In this document: positions 1 to 14,344 of the stretch, piece after piece
How the letters are laid out: the number at the start of each line of letters is the position of its first letter
How positions within the stretch are numbered: position 1 is the stretch's first letter
Source: Phoronis australis
Taxonomy: Eukaryota > Phoronida > Phoronidae
Assembly (NCBI GenBank): GCA_002633005.1
Contig: NMRA01000121.1
Span: 729,506 to 793,505, forward strand
DNA: 64,000 bases
Direction: 5' to 3'
Translations under genes and position numbers: made by a program
The notes under the pieces: model-generated
What the model saw: only the letters and a program-made list of their open reading frames with translations
Told to the model about the DNA's origin: nothing
The model's database searches: none

Positions 1-2460
1 CTCTCTTATATCCTACTCCAGTGACATCTATGGAGGCTAACCACTTGAGTATGAGACAAGGTCACATAGTTAACCTCTCTTGAGACTGGGGTGATGAACT
101 GATTATCACCTGAGTGTTATTTGCAGGAAACGATGTGACAACTCGGACTGTGCTCATCAGCGTGTCATCAAATTCTGTCATCTCGGGATATTATGCCACT
201 TATTTTTTCACGCACCTTTGGTGATCCATGCTGTTATTCTTATTGCAATTTATTACACTTTTTAAGGGATAATTTGAAATGTTCGTCATAGTATTTATGA
301 TATACAATGATGGTAAAAACTGTCGTTTTAATGTGCACAGTGCAAATCATGGAACAGAATCGGTTAAAAAATTTAGCTGTTGAGAAATTGAATTTTTACT
401 TACATGTCCTATTGTGTGCGTAACTGAACACTGTTCAAAGGGTTTTTGCTTGACATGCTCAAAAGTTCAAATTCAATTTATATTTAAATCAAATTGATGT
501 TTTGATCATTTACATAAAAATTGATCAATTTTTTAATGACACAGCATGACAATGAACTCTTCTAACCATTGTGTTCTGATACAATACATTCCCTCGCATA
601 TCTAATTTTGATTTAAGCTAACTGGATGTTTAATTGATTGTTAAGAAATTCATTCAAAACATTTTGTAAGCACAGCAGGTTGGTACACTTGTTATCCTGT
701 AATCCAGTGATAAATGTTATGCAAATGCAAAGTTTCAAAGTGATATATTAAATTTACATAAATATTGTGTTTAAAGTCCAAAATATAGTTGGCTAAATTA
801 AGGTTCTACATCATGCAAGCTAAGTGTTTCTATTAGCAACCATCTTAAGATTACTTGACAAAAGCACAATTTTTTCTGTTATAAAAAATAGCTTAAATGC
901 TTTATCATTGGTCTTCATAAAAACTTTCTGCCATTTTCCCATACTTCATTAAACTTTTTAAAAAGTAAGTGTACGTTTTGTTTTTTGTCTTTGTGGTCCT
1001 AATTTATATTTCCAAGAAAGTGAGGAATTAACATAATTCATGTATGTATGTATTGTGCTAGAAGTTCAATTTGATACTCATGTTAGGGATTTTTGTCTTG
1101 CTTTGACAGCAAAAAATTTGATAAAAAATTAAAAGACAAGTCGCAAAGTGGATGGTTTACATTTAGTTGTAGAACACACTGACGTGCAACTTAACAAAAA
1201 CTTATGCTCAACTAATTATACCAATGTAATCCAGTGAAAGGTAAAGAGACACGGAAACGTAAAAACTCGTACAAAATATCTTTTAAACAAATCATATCAT
1301 AGCGAATATTGCAAGAATTTGTAGACAGATTCACTATTTTTGAAACACAGATGAAATAGAAACTCTTTATCTCAGTACAGTTTTCAAATTCTCTGCCTCT
1401 AATAATATATATGCACGCATGCGCTCAAAGAACTGGCTGCTGCTTCATATCGCCATTGTTTTTATATACATCAAAGGTCACATTTTCCATCTAAGGGAAA
1501 TGTGCTAGGTCTATGTCTTGCCATACCAAATAAGGAGACATGCTTTTCTGTGTGGGAGAAAAATCAATGAATTGACGAGCAGTAGATAGACTGTTTTATT
1601 GAAATTGGAAACTAAATGAAAAATGCTTTGACATCAATAGAAATTAAAAGTCTTTGTGAACAAACCGTAAAAATACCTGGTGAACAATTTGGCTTCTGTT
1701 TCAGTGGCAAGGAACCACTTTGAATAATGCAATTTAGTCTGTCTCACTTTCCACTTTAACTTTGAATAATGCAATTTAGTCTGCTTTTCACGTTCTGTGC
1801 CACTTTAACTTAACTTGAGCCAGGATTTAGTCATAAAGCTGCATCGCGTTATTATTGGTCATTTTGTCAACTTGTTATGACTACCTTTCTTCAAAACATT
1901 CCTCCAGCATAAGACACAAAATCATAGAATGCACTCTAAATCATCAAAAATTGCTTATTGAGCTTATACATGTATAGATTATGTTCATTTGTCCAACTTT
2001 GTTGAAAATTAGTAGTAGATTTAGATTTTCTGATGTATTCAGTGGTCAGGTTCTTAAAAGTCTGTACTATTGAATTGTGAATGCTTAAGACTATATGATG
2101 CGACATGTTCTTCATTTTACAAGATCCTACAATGCAAAATTGGGAGATTGAGCTAATAAAATCCGTTTTAATGCAATCTATAGAACACTCAAAACTTGAA
2201 GTGGCACTCTGTGATTGTGATACTGAGAAAACTATCAAGAGTGGCTTGTGAAATTATTTTGTACCTGCAAGTTATTTAATGTTGCCGGAACAAAGTGTCT
2301 TAAAGTTCAAGATGTTGTTCTTGGACGGACGTGTGGGGTCCATGCATATAGTCAAACAGTTTTGTTAAATCAACTTGTAGATCATGTTTTCCAAACTATG
2401 AAGTATCCGCATGTAATGTTTGTTAGCTGTTACTAATAAGCAATTCAAAATGAAGTCATG
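1..2460. other. AT-rich non-coding stretch
   Basis: No exon-like reading frame that I recognise. The only structure seen is a direct duplication of about 24 bases (cactttgaataatgcaattt core) near 1719-1742 and 1760-1783. A short open stretch after a good acceptor near 125 (frame with KRCDNSDCAHQ) has no recognisable family. Confidence 0.5.
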
Positions 2461-2464
2461 TTTA

Positions 2465-2775
2465 GTTATTATTAATTTTAATTATTATTTCTACCATTTT
2501 AGGCCTTTTATTATTATAACTAATTACACATTATTTAGCTGACCTAAAGGCCCATTATTGTAACCACCTGTGCATTTACTTAACACTATTATCTCTTTAG
2601 TACTTTAAGCCTTTTATTATAACTAAGTGCCCGTTCCTTCTTACTATTATTTCTAGAATGTTTAGCCTATTCATATCACTAACTGTGCATTACTTAACAT
2701 TATTATCTCTGTAGAATTTTAAGCCTATTATAATAACTAATTACTACATTACCGTAATTATAATAAACCATCGTA
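2465..2775. repeat. Degenerate tandem repeat, about 60-85 bp unit
   Basis: At least four units share the order 'attatt-tctagaa-ttttaagcctttat-tataactaatta'. Examples start near 2465, 2580, 2640 and 2700. The units are diverged and differ in length, so this is an old AT-rich minisatellite. It contains no coding potential. Confidence 0.6.
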
Positions 2776-2779
2776 TCTT

Positions 2780-5700
2780 TCTGCTTCACTTTTAAAACCA
2801 CCGGCTTAGTCCCCAACTACTTCAGTCTCCAAAATGTCGCCGACATCAAAAACAACTATTTATAAATTGTCTGTCTTTTCATGCCAAAGCTCGGTCAGCC
2901 ATTTGATGCCCTTTTTATTTGCACAGAGCCTCATCGGTGACACATTTGTTGATTTCAGTGATTTTAGTAAGATAATGGTGTTAGTTTTCAATGTCTAAGC
3001 ATGATAACTTCCCTGTTTCACTCTTGAGTGGTGGAGGTGGTACTTGTCTACTTGTCCCAGTTCGTGCATCACGTCTACGCTTAGAACAGATTGTTGCCAC
3101 GCCTTGGACGATTGACAGTTTTCTCACGTGTTTGCGAATTGGGCGTACTTTGGACTTTGGTTATTGCCATATATAAATGTCAGTAACTTCATTTCAGATT
3201 TTTTTCAATTCTTAAGTCAATGGTTATGCTTCTTGCAAGCTTCTGTTTGAACAAAAATATTGAACTCATCTAATTCCTGATGTTTTGAACTGCTTTCCAT
3301 GTTACCTGTTCTTTAGAGACAATTGAAGGACTGACTTGAAAAATGCCGCATCAGTTTTTTGTTTCACTGTTTAAATACAGGTTGTTTTATGATTTGTAAA
3401 CGGTCATTAATTAGAAATTTAAAAAACTTTATGCTGCATTTGCTTTATAAAAACCTTAAACATTTAGTGGCGCAGTAATTTGCTACAATGCATTGCTGAA
3501 AGAGCATTTGAGATATTCGTTCCACTTCTTTTCAGAAATTTGACCACAAACCATTTTACTTTGAACCTGTCCCTACATGATGCTTTTTCAACGGTTTCAG
3601 AACAACGACACTTAGATGTAGATTTTTGCACCAACAAAATAGCCACTACAGTTGACTGGTATTGACCTTCAGATTTTATGAATTTTTTAAAGTGCAAATA
3701 CATGCATGGCTGAAATTTATGAAATTTTCATATTTTTGAGTGACATCTCTCATTTCTTGGAACTCTTTCTGTGTTCTTAATTGGTGAAAATAAATTAAAG
3801 AATTGTTGCCTTTAAAACTCGTTATACAACAACCCATAGTTCCTATTCATTTCACCTGGTGTTTTGATGGTGGTCCTGTAGAAGGCCACGTGCCAGTCCT
3901 TCTCAATTCTTGTGTGACCCGTTGTGGCTAAAAACGTTTCATCGATGATGGCCATTGTTTAGCCCGACTTGCCTGTGGCTCATAGAGACCTCCGCAGAGG
4001 TATTCAACTTTTGTCTTTTGATGTTCAGTTGTGTCACTTGTTGAAGGAGCTTGAGTTATGAATAAATCTTATGCTCCTCTATAAATTTCTCTGAATAATC
4101 TTTTTATTCATCTTCCAGATTTAGTCTGTTGAACATATTGTGTATCTGAATATTGTCTCTGGTTTATGTGGCAGCTTTAGTCTGGTAGATTTATCGTTTG
4201 TGATCTACACTTCAGTTACTCTCTTGTGGGAATCGGTCTGTCCATCACATAATTCCTTTCTGAATCCATTAAAATGTAATCCTTCAAGTAAGACATACTG
4301 TAACGTAGTTTCAGGGTGACTCCACTGTCATAATCTGCACTCTGTGTATGGTTGTCCCTGCAGTACTCACAAGTATCTGGTGTCCATTTATTCAGTCGTT
4401 ACTCAATTTCAATGTATAACTAGAGTTTCAATACTTTTGGATACGTTTCCTCCAATGTGTAGATTGCTCAGGTATCTTCAGATCAAAGAGAATTGAACAT
4501 GGACGAGTTTTTGTAGTGCGACTTAAGTTATAGTTGATCACACCAAAGGGTTCATTGTTGTTGTAATAAAATGACCAAGTTATATGACCTCCTAGTGAAA
4601 ATGACCCCATGCAGGGAGACTATAAACATTTATGTGTTGCAATGTACATTTCACACCAGAAGTGAGGCCAATGGCTTTCCAAAATTAGGTCAGGTTGAGT
4701 TCAGCTTCCACTAATGCCTGCCTTTCAGCGTTCTCTCCAAACACTTGTTGAGCATCACCCTCAAATTTTGAGCAACAACAGTTAAGTTTATTTGTGACAT
4801 ACTCAGATGTTGAGTAAAAAAACTTGAATTTTCCAATTGTCATCTACTCCAGCTTAACTTGACCATTTTCAGAGTCGCGTTACTGTAAAGTTAAGTTATT
4901 TCCTCTGAATGTGTTAGCGGAATCCACACATCAGGCTAGTAGACTTAAGGAACAGATATTTCTTGAAGAAATCAGTTACTGGTTATATACCCTGTCCAAG
5001 TCATTCCAGAGTCTTTACGCGCCTGACTTTCCTTTCGTATTCAACTCTCGTCTCTATCCTCTGAGTGTTCGGTTGTCAGTAAATATTTAGGATGTGTGTT
5101 CAACCCGCCTAATGAAGTGGAATCAGGCATCCAGATCTTGTTATAACTCATGGAGGCTATGTAGCTTTAGTGCATTAAAATTTCATTGTTTTCTTTTTGT
5201 CACGAAATCAAAAAGAAGGCAAACATTCTTTTGGCACACGTAGCCTGTCTGTTAATGCAGGTTTTGTATAATTAAATGGCCTAGAAAATAAAAAGGTGTT
5301 TCTTTTATTTGATAGATATTGTTAATTTATAAAGTAGCTGTTGACAAAGTTCTTTTTTGGATTATGTTTTTACTAAATAAATATTGACCTTAGGTATTGA
5401 CTTGGGATATGTTTTCATCATTTGCTATCATCGCTGGTACTTACCGGTAGCACACATTTGTATCTGCCAAAGAATTGCACTTTACAGAAACTCGGTTTGT
5501 ACTGGTTTGTATTGTGGCCCCCAGTGGGTAAGAAACTGTGATATTGAAGATTGGGGAAAAACACTCCTAAATATCAAGAAATGTACCTATGATATTACTC
5601 CTCAGCTACCGTCTTGGCAATGAAATTATTGTAGGCCTGTAGTTTACAACACCTACACCGTTTTATTAGTTACAGTTGGTCTATTCAAAAACACAACTCA

Positions 5701-8630
5701 GGTACAGGTGGAAGAATACTGTGTTTATGTTGCTATGCGCCATTCTTTCATAATCTTGTAATGTTTCATTCAATGCTGTTACAAAATTGGCAGAACAAAG
5801 AACCTCTATATATTGGCTTGCATAGATTTGAAGGACACGTTTGATTGGCTATTATTTGTGTTAAATGTCATATGAATGTGAGACGTATCAATTACCTGAA
5901 TTACACACCTGGGCTTTGTTTGATAAAGTTGTGCGCTTGTTTGTTTGGTTTTTTGTACAGGCTGATTGACTTGAAAGGGTTTTATGTGAAATTTATTTTC
6001 ATTTTTAATCTTTGCATTGGTCCTTGACTTTATATGGCCAGTCTTCAAGAATTATTAATGACTTTATTTTTTTATTTTAGTTGTCAATCTGGTTTACACT
6101 GCTAGTGTGTAAACCATTTCATTTGCGGACAATGTTTACAAACCACTCCTTGATTTTTAGTGTTAATTAGTGAGTGTACTAATGTGGTGTTTATCATAAT
6201 GGTAATTCAAATTTGTAACAAGTTAGGTTGTTTCAGTTGAAGAAAAATAGTGAATTGTGTTGTCTCAAACATACAGAAAAATCTGTCGTTTCCATGGTTT
6301 TTTGAATGAACATTTCAGATATCTTTTATGTTTATTATAAAACATGACTGTACTGGCTACTAATACCAACAATGAAATCTTAAATTTCATAGTAATTTCT
6401 TTCTTCTAGTTTTTAATTTTGCTTGTAGCGTTTAATTTCCAATTTAAATGAGGAATTTATATCTATTGAACACCTAGTGTTTTTTTTAATATAAACACTT
6501 CTTGGATTTTGAAACTCAAGCTAAGTTACAGCCCTGGAATTAATTCAGACTCATCATTTGGTTTTCTATTTTCACTGTGATATGGTGACATTCTGTGACA
6601 AAGCTTGCCTGAAATTCTGTGGCATTTTGTGACATTTTGAGAATTCTGTGACAAAATGTGAAAATTGCTGAGCTAAGTAGACTGTTAGAAGTGTTTTATT
6701 GGGTTTACACTTATTTTACGTTACATCATATGATGGTTCATTTTTTTACAAATTTTAAAATTATGGAATGCATCGTCAGTGACGAATATTATTTTGTCTC
6801 ATATATGTGACAAAAGCAAAGTTGATGAGACCTATACAAGCAAAAAGCACCAAAAATTTCAGATGTGACAAATTGTGACTTGCCATTAAATATGAATCCA
6901 TTCTCTCTCTGGTTCTCTCTTGTGACTACTTCAATTAAAAACCTTTTCTGATTTATGAGTGGTTGAAGCATGCTCAAGTTAAACAGCTTTGGAAAGTGAC
7001 GAGTTTCCAGATGTGATTCGCACATACACAAACCGTATTTGCCTACTTCTTCAACGCTCGATATGCAGGCAAGTTTTCAACAAATATCAGACCTTAAAAT
7101 TTGCCTATTTTTGATTTTGAAAAACAATTTACATACCTAGTTTTAACTTGAAGGAAACTGCTTCTACTTAGTACTCCGTAAAATAGTCCTTGTGCCGTGC
7201 TCAACTCTCGACCACAGTCAAGCTCGCCGTTGACGTCGCCTTACATACTCACTGATGTTATCCGATACCCAATGCATAGCACTATATTATTAATCAGATT
7301 AGTACGCAAGCTCTTGTTTTATATCAAAACTGGCGTTCTACTAGTTACACGTTGCAGGTCTGTCTATTGAAATGGCAAATCGCCACTTTCTAAACATGTT
7401 TCTAAAGGCTGGGAAAGAAATGAAAACATGTTTGGAAAGATCAGCTTGATATGTGTATAGGAATTAGAGAATGGGTTATTGCAAAAGTCTTAATTGGATA
7501 AATGCCGCTATTCCTTGGCGTAATTGTGCGCCTTTGTGCAATGTACTGTTTGTGAGAGAATATGTAAACTTCGTTTCATATGTTTTGATATAGTACACTT
7601 CCGTGGGCTACAATGTGGTTGTGTACATAGAAACGTAGAACCATTGACTATTCAGCTTTTGCAGCTCTACTTATGATTGTTTCGTGCTAAATTCAGGGTG
7701 TTTATATCGCTGGGCATTGTATCATGTTGTCGCAAATACAGTGCTGCATTTTTTATGAATCAAAAACATTCTCTTTATCATTCATTTGATCTATGCAATC
7801 ACTGACAATGAACACCCTTCCCAACAATTTCATAGAACAGATAAACTTCAGAGACATGATTGTCTTTGCTGGTAAACCAGATCCCTGGTTGTTTGGTATC
7901 TGAACATTTTTGTGAAATTTTTTTGCCCTCATTTTCCATTGAATATTCACACTCACGGTGAGTTTTCCTAAGATTTCAGCAAGTCAGTTTTGGCGTGTTT
8001 TATTGCTGAAATTTCCCTTTCCAGTCTGCTACATCAAAATTTCAAAAACAATGGAAATGGCAAATTTCAGTCGTGCCATGTTTGGTTATTGGAGTTTTTT
8101 TGTCACTGGTTTAAGTTTTCTTATGGCCTCCTGTCTATAAACCTTGCCTATTTGTGGCCTCCTGTCTATGAACCTTGCTTACTTGTTCTGAGCAAATGGA
8201 GTCTTTCTCTTTCTGTCTCAACAGTCTCTCCTTCTAGTTGTTACTGCCTCCTTTAAAACTACTGAGATTAAATTTTGTAGTTCAACTTTAATTTTGTTGA
8301 CTGTTGGGTTTTTTTTCTGGAAGTGTACAATAGTCTCTATCATATAAATTCACCCCTCACCTCAATAATAAGTTTATGATGTTGAGTAGTTTTATGAGAA
8401 AACGTCGTTCAGTAAAGCCAAGTCACTCACAAGCAAAGTTTTCCTCCACCTCTGATACAAATAATGGAGCTATTTAAGTGATACATGTAATTAAAATGTA
8501 CCTGATGTTCACATGTTTATTATTTATATTCAAGAGTGCAAAAATAAATTGCATATAGTAACTTTGAGTGTGACAACTTTCCTGGAAAATGGGTGTGTTT
8601 GTGTCATTTTTTGGCTTCAACCAAACCACT
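2780..8630. other. Non-coding stretch, no gene recognised
   Basis: AT-rich sequence with only short chance reading frames. Two local duplications are visible: imperfect 'tctgtgacattttg' repeats at about 6580-6660, and a 31-bp direct repeat ('ggcctcctgtctatraacct') at about 8125-8185. I searched for the missing upstream RSPRY1 exons here and did not find them. Confidence 0.45.
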
Positions 8631-8639
8631 CTAAGTGAA

Positions 8640-10195
8640 AATTGGCGTATATGTTCCTACTGTGAAGAGGATGGCTGACGATGGTTTTCCGACGACTTTG
8701 ACTACTGTGGTGCCTAATAGTGGCAGTTTTGTTTTTTGCGCCCATTACTGAATCTCATAAACCCTCTGCAGGATCTTCATTAAGTTTAGCCAATGTATTT
8801 ACATGAAGTTGACAATGGACGACGACGACTTTCAGACGGATCCGATTAACACTGTGCCCCCTAGTGGCAATTTCATTTTTTTCCGTTTTCCTCTGTTTCT
8901 CTGAAGTTCCTTGAGTGATTTTTATGAAATCTGGTGTATAACTTTCTATTAAAGAAACAATGACTTGTTTCCGTTTTCAGATGGATTCAACCTATTTTGC
9001 GCCATCTAATGGCCATTTTTACTGTTTTCTAGTCTGTTTTTGACATTTGCCCCTCTATCAACCAAAACACTCTAAGAATGATTTTGATAATTGGCGTTTA
9101 TGTTTCTACTGTGAAGAGGACAGCTGATGATGATTTTCAGACAACACGGACTACTATGGCGCCTCCTAATGGTAGCTTTTTTGCATCTACGGCTGTATCT
9201 CCCAACCCCTCTGCAGGATCTTTATTAATTCTGGCTAGTGTATTTGTATGAATTTGACAACAGACAACGACGACATTTGGACGGATCCTGCAACTGCTCT
9301 GCCCCCTAGTGGCAATTGCTTTTCTTTTTCCTCTGTATCTTTGAAACTCCTTGGCAGATTTTTATGAAATTTAATAAATAGGTTTCCATTAAAGAGACGA
9401 CAGGTGCCCGTTTTCGGATAGATGCGACTTATAGCGGCCGTTTTTGAGGATGACGTTGATTTCCAGACATGTTCAACTAGTTTGGCACCCGGTTTTGGCA
9501 GTTTTGTTTTTTGCATCCCCTGCTGTGTCTCCTTTACCCTTTGTAAGATTTTTCTGAAATTTAACAGATGTGTTCCTATGGAGATGGCAACAGATGACGG
9601 CAAGTTTCAGACCAATCCAACTGCAGCTGTGCTCCCTAGTGGCAATTTTGTTTATGTTTACCAAATATAACTTCAGAGTTTCTTGATGCTTTTTTATGAA
9701 ATTGGGCCAACAAATTTTCATTATGAAGACCGCACCTTTCCTTTTTGTGATGGAGGTGACATATTCTGCACTAACTAGTGGTCATCTTAATAATTTTTGA
9801 GTCTGTTTTTTGTCGTCGGCTTATTTATCTGCCAAACTGCGTAGGGGATCAGTATGAAAATTGGCAGATGTGTTCGTACTGACAAGAGCATGACTGACAT
9901 GTATTTTCTAATGGGCCCAATTTGGCAGCAGATGGACAAGGTCGACTACCGCTGTGGTTCCTAATGGCAGTTTGTTTGTTTTTATATGTTTGCCTTTTGT
10001 ATCTTTGGAGGTCTTTGACGGATTTTCATGAAATTTTGTGAATAGTTTTGAGAGACAATGACACCTTCCCACTTTTGGATGGGTTGAATATATTCTGTGC
10101 CATCTAATGGCCGTTTTTATGATATAAATAAACACCTATAGATGCACACCGTTTGTGGTGCAGTTGGGCACATTTCAACGCTCTGCATTGCACTT
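8640..10195 (-). mobile_element. Dispersed tandem-unit element (copy a), reversed
   Basis: This copy lies on the minus strand. Its degenerate head is at about 10140-10195: reverse complement with agcgttgaaat followed by gtgccca, matching the heads at 44038 and 55852. Downstream are repeated units of about 145-160 bp, each with a 'cactaggxggc' motif, near 8712, 8854, 9001, 9159, 9299, 9434, 9629 and 10090. No tail hairpin was recognised at the 8640 end, so it may be truncated or decayed. Protein-like frames such as 'LPSGNF' recur only because the DNA unit recurs; they do not form an ORF across units. The architecture resembles Helitron-type non-autonomous elements with internal tandem cores (an inference from layout). 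Confidence 0.65.
8854..8867 (-). promoter_or_regulatory. CTCF-consensus match inside repeat unit
   Basis: Reading the minus strand, these 14 bases are CCACTAGGGGGCAC, an exact fit to the CTCF core consensus CCASYAGRKGGCRC. One-mismatch relatives lie in the same array at 9299-9312 and 9629-9642. Binding is not shown by sequence alone. Confidence 0.5.
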
Positions 10196-10199
10196 GTAG

Positions 10200-11179
10200 A
10201 ATTTCAGCTTTGGAGTGTTGAGTTTTATTGACTTGTGGTCAATATGTTTGCCTTGTTAGAATACAATTGGTGAAAATTAGAATTATATTTTTCATTCAAA
10301 CTTTTCTTGCTATTAAACTATAAAACTTTGGAATTGGAATATGTCCCATGAGCTGGAGAACAAAATTTTCTTAATTTTTAAAAAGCATACGATAAACAAT
10401 ATTTTGACTTGAAAATTAAAGATTTCAAAACTCATTGAAGAACAATATGAAAAGCAAATCGTAACATTGTCCGGGTGAACATTAGTTGCAGTAAAAATCA
10501 CAAGGTTCCTGCATTTGAAGTTTTACTTTTTAAATTAGTTTTTGAAAAGGCAATGTAATCCGCCACCTACGCCTCTAATTTTGAATTTGATGATTATAGT
10601 AATGATCTTACGTTTTTGCTGTCAATACTCCTCTCATTGTAATCATTGGTGTCCCTTTTTGCAGATAGGGACATTTTGTATCTGTGCACGTTTTAAATAT
10701 ATAGCAAGTTAAGGTCAGGTGTACTCTTATCCATTAGTCGGTGTATTTACCCAAATATCAAAGATGTTAACTCAGTAAAAGTTTATTTTTTCTGAAAGTA
10801 GAAAACCTTCAAAATTCAATTTTTGACTTAATACCAACTTGCCATTGATCAGGTCATGTGACCCTGTCTTTTTAGTAAAATTTGGCAAAATAGAAAGGTA
10901 CATTCATAGCAAAATAATAGTTTCAATCGCATGACCAAAATTTCTCTTGATATATGTTCAAGATGAAGTCTCAAAAGCGCTGTTACAATTTTCTCACTTA
11001 TAATTTCGTTTTCGTTTTTCATGCAACTGTGTTTTTCATAAAAATCACAAAAGTCCTGTTTTTCATAGCCCATCCTATAAAAGTGGGACATTTTGTAAAC
11101 AGGGAGCAGTAGATAAGGCATAGTATCTAACAGTTTTATGTGAATCCAATCATTCATTTATGAAATATGATGTTCCGAA

Positions 11180-11211
<32 letters not shown>

Positions 11212-14200
11212 CATTATTATTATTCATACAAGTTCTGCGTATGTTTATGGTATACCGTAAGTAACTTCAACTTTTGATCTTGTTCATTCTGCGATTCTGA
11301 GAGCAGCAATTGTGTTGTTAGCATAGATTAAAAATCTTTGGAAAAAGTCACTTGTAATTTTCTCCGGAGATGAATCTATCCAACTCCTACTGGGAAATAC
11401 TTTATTGTCTCTGGGCTCCGCTGTTGTCAGTAATTCCCAAGACCAGAAATCTCATCTACATAATCTGGAGACTACTTCTGTGGTAAGTGGCACGTATCAA
11501 AAGTGAATGCTTACGGAGGAGGGGTTTGTAGCAGCTTCAAGAATAAGGATTCATTAGTTTGCCATGTCTCCTATCATTTTGGTGATGTAGTTGTCCTCAA
11601 CTTTTACTTATTTAATTGTTTTTGTAATTACATACCATAAATATATTATGGTTACCTCAACACTGGCCTGGTGCATGTTTAACTCCTGACCCCTGTCCAC
11701 TCATTGTGGTCACTTCAATACTGACCCTCCTGTTTGTAGTTACTCTCAGCCCCTATCCACTTGTTACCAACCAGACTTACCTTGAACATGTAAATCTTCC
11801 GTTGTCGTGGTCATGTTTCTTCAACTCCTAACTTGAGAAATTTTCCTTTAAATGCCGTACGTCTCATTCAAGAAAGTATTGCCAAGTTAACTTGTCACTT
11901 TTATGTCCTCTAGGTCCCTTATAATTCTGTCTCCTAAACATGCTGTTTTGCTTCTCTAGCGACCACACTGAAACTTCTTTCAAACTCGTGCTTTAGATTA
12001 GTTGGTTTCAATTCTAAGACGTCCATTCACTGTTTTGTTTTCCACATCAGGCCAACACTGTGCACTTGAAAAGCAGCATGCTACTTGAAGCTAACTGCTT
12101 ATGAATGCAATCTATTGTTTATTTATACAATTACCGATTTGCTTTAGTATTCAGTTGTCAACTGTGGAGCCAATGTTATCAAGTTCATGCTAGATTTTCT
12201 CCGGCTTTGTGTTCAAATTTTATTAGTCGTTTAAAAATGTTTTGTTACTCTTTAAGTACTGTTAAACACTTGTTTTCAATCATAATAATAGCTTCCCTGT
12301 TTGACTTTCTCTACTGGTTGAGTTATGTGGTCTTTTAAAGTTCAACAAAAGCCATTTGGAGTTGATTTCATTTTTATTATATTGTATGCTGGCAAAAATA
12401 TTGATCTTGTCAACATGTCTTGATTTTTTTCTCACACTTGTGTCTCCTTTTCGACATTGCGGGCTGAGACAAGGCTGTGTTAAGCTTTTTTATTTTTACA
12501 AGATGATAAGATGTGTGAAAGAGCTTCACAACACATTTGCAACTTCATATTAATTAGTGTTTTTATTTTGTTGTAGTGCTATTTTCCTTTAGAGTATACT
12601 ATTTATTTATTTATTGTTGCAATGACAACAGGACATTGATCTACAGTCAAATCTCTCCAGTTTAGGATACAACATGGCCAGTAAATGAAATTTCATTTCA
12701 TCACTTTTCCCATTCAGTATATGCAGTACCAGATTAAATGCTTTTCCATATTCAATTCTGTAACTCAGCTACCACCAGACAAAGTTTTGAAAAATTGTGG
12801 GCCTTCACAACAACGTTAGAAGCTCTTGAAAATGAAAAAGGTTCGTTTTGGCAATTATTTTTGTCCAATATCGGTAAGGTTACCGTAACAGGGATAGGAT
12901 TGGAACTTAGGCATCACAAGTCCAAACCACTGCTCAATGCTGCCCTCCTCCTGATTGTCTATCACTTTGTAGGCTTCCCTTGAAGGAATGAGGGAAAAAC
13001 TTACCGTAAGTAATGATGTTCGCTCCTTTGGAATCTGGAATTTCGTCCTTTCTATCATCGATTTTTCAACTAGCATACAAAGTTTATTGGCAGCAAACAG
13101 ATGATTAAACATTAAGTTATTGTTTGTCTTGTTAAAGTTGTTTTGAACTTAATTAAAGAAGTCAAACCTAAGGCAATGCATTCTCATTGTAAACATAAAC
13201 AGAATAAAATGTTTTGTCTTTGTTGAGGTATGATGTCTGAAGGCTGGACTTGTGAGGTCCTAGAATAGAAAAGAAAGACATGTGACATATTTCAGTGAAT
13301 GCTTTCATGTTTCATTGATGCTATGTAAGGTCAAAACAAAATTTGGTGTTTTTGTTTGTGGTAAACTTGTATCATTGCCTAAAGATGCAACATGGGTGAC
13401 TAGAAACTCTTATGAATAACTTTTAGTTTGGCAAGTTCAATGTTACGCGAGGTACGTCATCGACAGTCTTTATGTTATTGAATGTCTTACATCAGTGATC
13501 TACAGCCAAATCCATGTTCTTGAAGGCTAAAATGCTTTAGTTAGTACATTGTATTTTAGCCTTCAAGAAAGTGAATTTTTGTACTTAAAGGGGCCTTCAT
13601 CATGAGAATAGTAATTTTCCGCAACTCTGCGCTACCGCAGTATCAAATCCATTAGCTTTACTGTAGCAGCCAAACCGAACACTCTGCCTCTGAGCTAAAT
13701 CCACCCCGTTGTATTGGAGGGAGTTTTATGGATGTTAAAGTATAAGGACGTGGCTTTGGACTTCAGTGAACATCTGGCTGACAATGGCGAGAATTGGCGA
13801 TTTGTAATAAAATCACAAAAACAATGGAATTTGTTTTACAGTTCTGGTCAAAGGTAATAACTTAAAAAGTCTGTCTCATCTATCAACCTTTTCAAAATTG
13901 CATTTTTGGCTATAAAATCCAACAGAATTTTTGTGACCTTTCTGTCTAATTGCTTTTGAGCCTCTACTTACTTGTGCAGCATGTTATGGTTTCCCTCAAA
14001 AGAGGTCCCTACTTGACCATTTTTCTGTTTTTGGATTTATTACGCATTGTCTTTGACTTATCTCTCAATATCGCTGAGAGTTCAGGTTACTTTTTATCTA
14101 ATTTAGCTCGAAAAAGTTAACTTTACTTGCTTAGTTGTCTAGTGATTAGGCTCTAGGTGTTCAACCATAAGGTCGTGGATTCAAGATTCTAGGTGTTGCC

Positions 14201-14340
14201 AGTGAATCAACAGTGTTACCTTAGCTGAGTTCCATACGTGCAAGAATCTTGTGAAGGAAGTTAGGGTGATCTCATGCTTTGCTTTAAATACGTGGCAATA
14301 TTTTTTTAATTCTTCCATAATGTGTTTTTGTGAGATTGTT
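10200..14340. other. Non-coding stretch with ATT microsatellite
   Basis: No recognised gene. An (att)n microsatellite of about 15 units occupies 11181-11226. A frame at 11336-11474 is open and ends at a good splice donor (tctgtg|gtaagt), but its translation matches nothing I know and it has no clear acceptor. Confidence 0.45.
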
Positions 14341-14344
14341 GCTT

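Noticed and set aside
125-230. Exon after an acceptor at the left edge (RCDNSDCAHQ or NDVTTRTVLI frames)
   Set aside because: It does not match the RSPRY1 region expected there nor any other family I know, and no donor closes it clearly.
9235-9721. Protein-like reading frames in the tandem-unit arrays (for example TDDDDFRT, PPSGNF, ISQTVCRIFTKF)
   Set aside because: They recur only because the DNA unit recurs. Frames differ between units, stops interrupt them, and both strands give similar-length frames.
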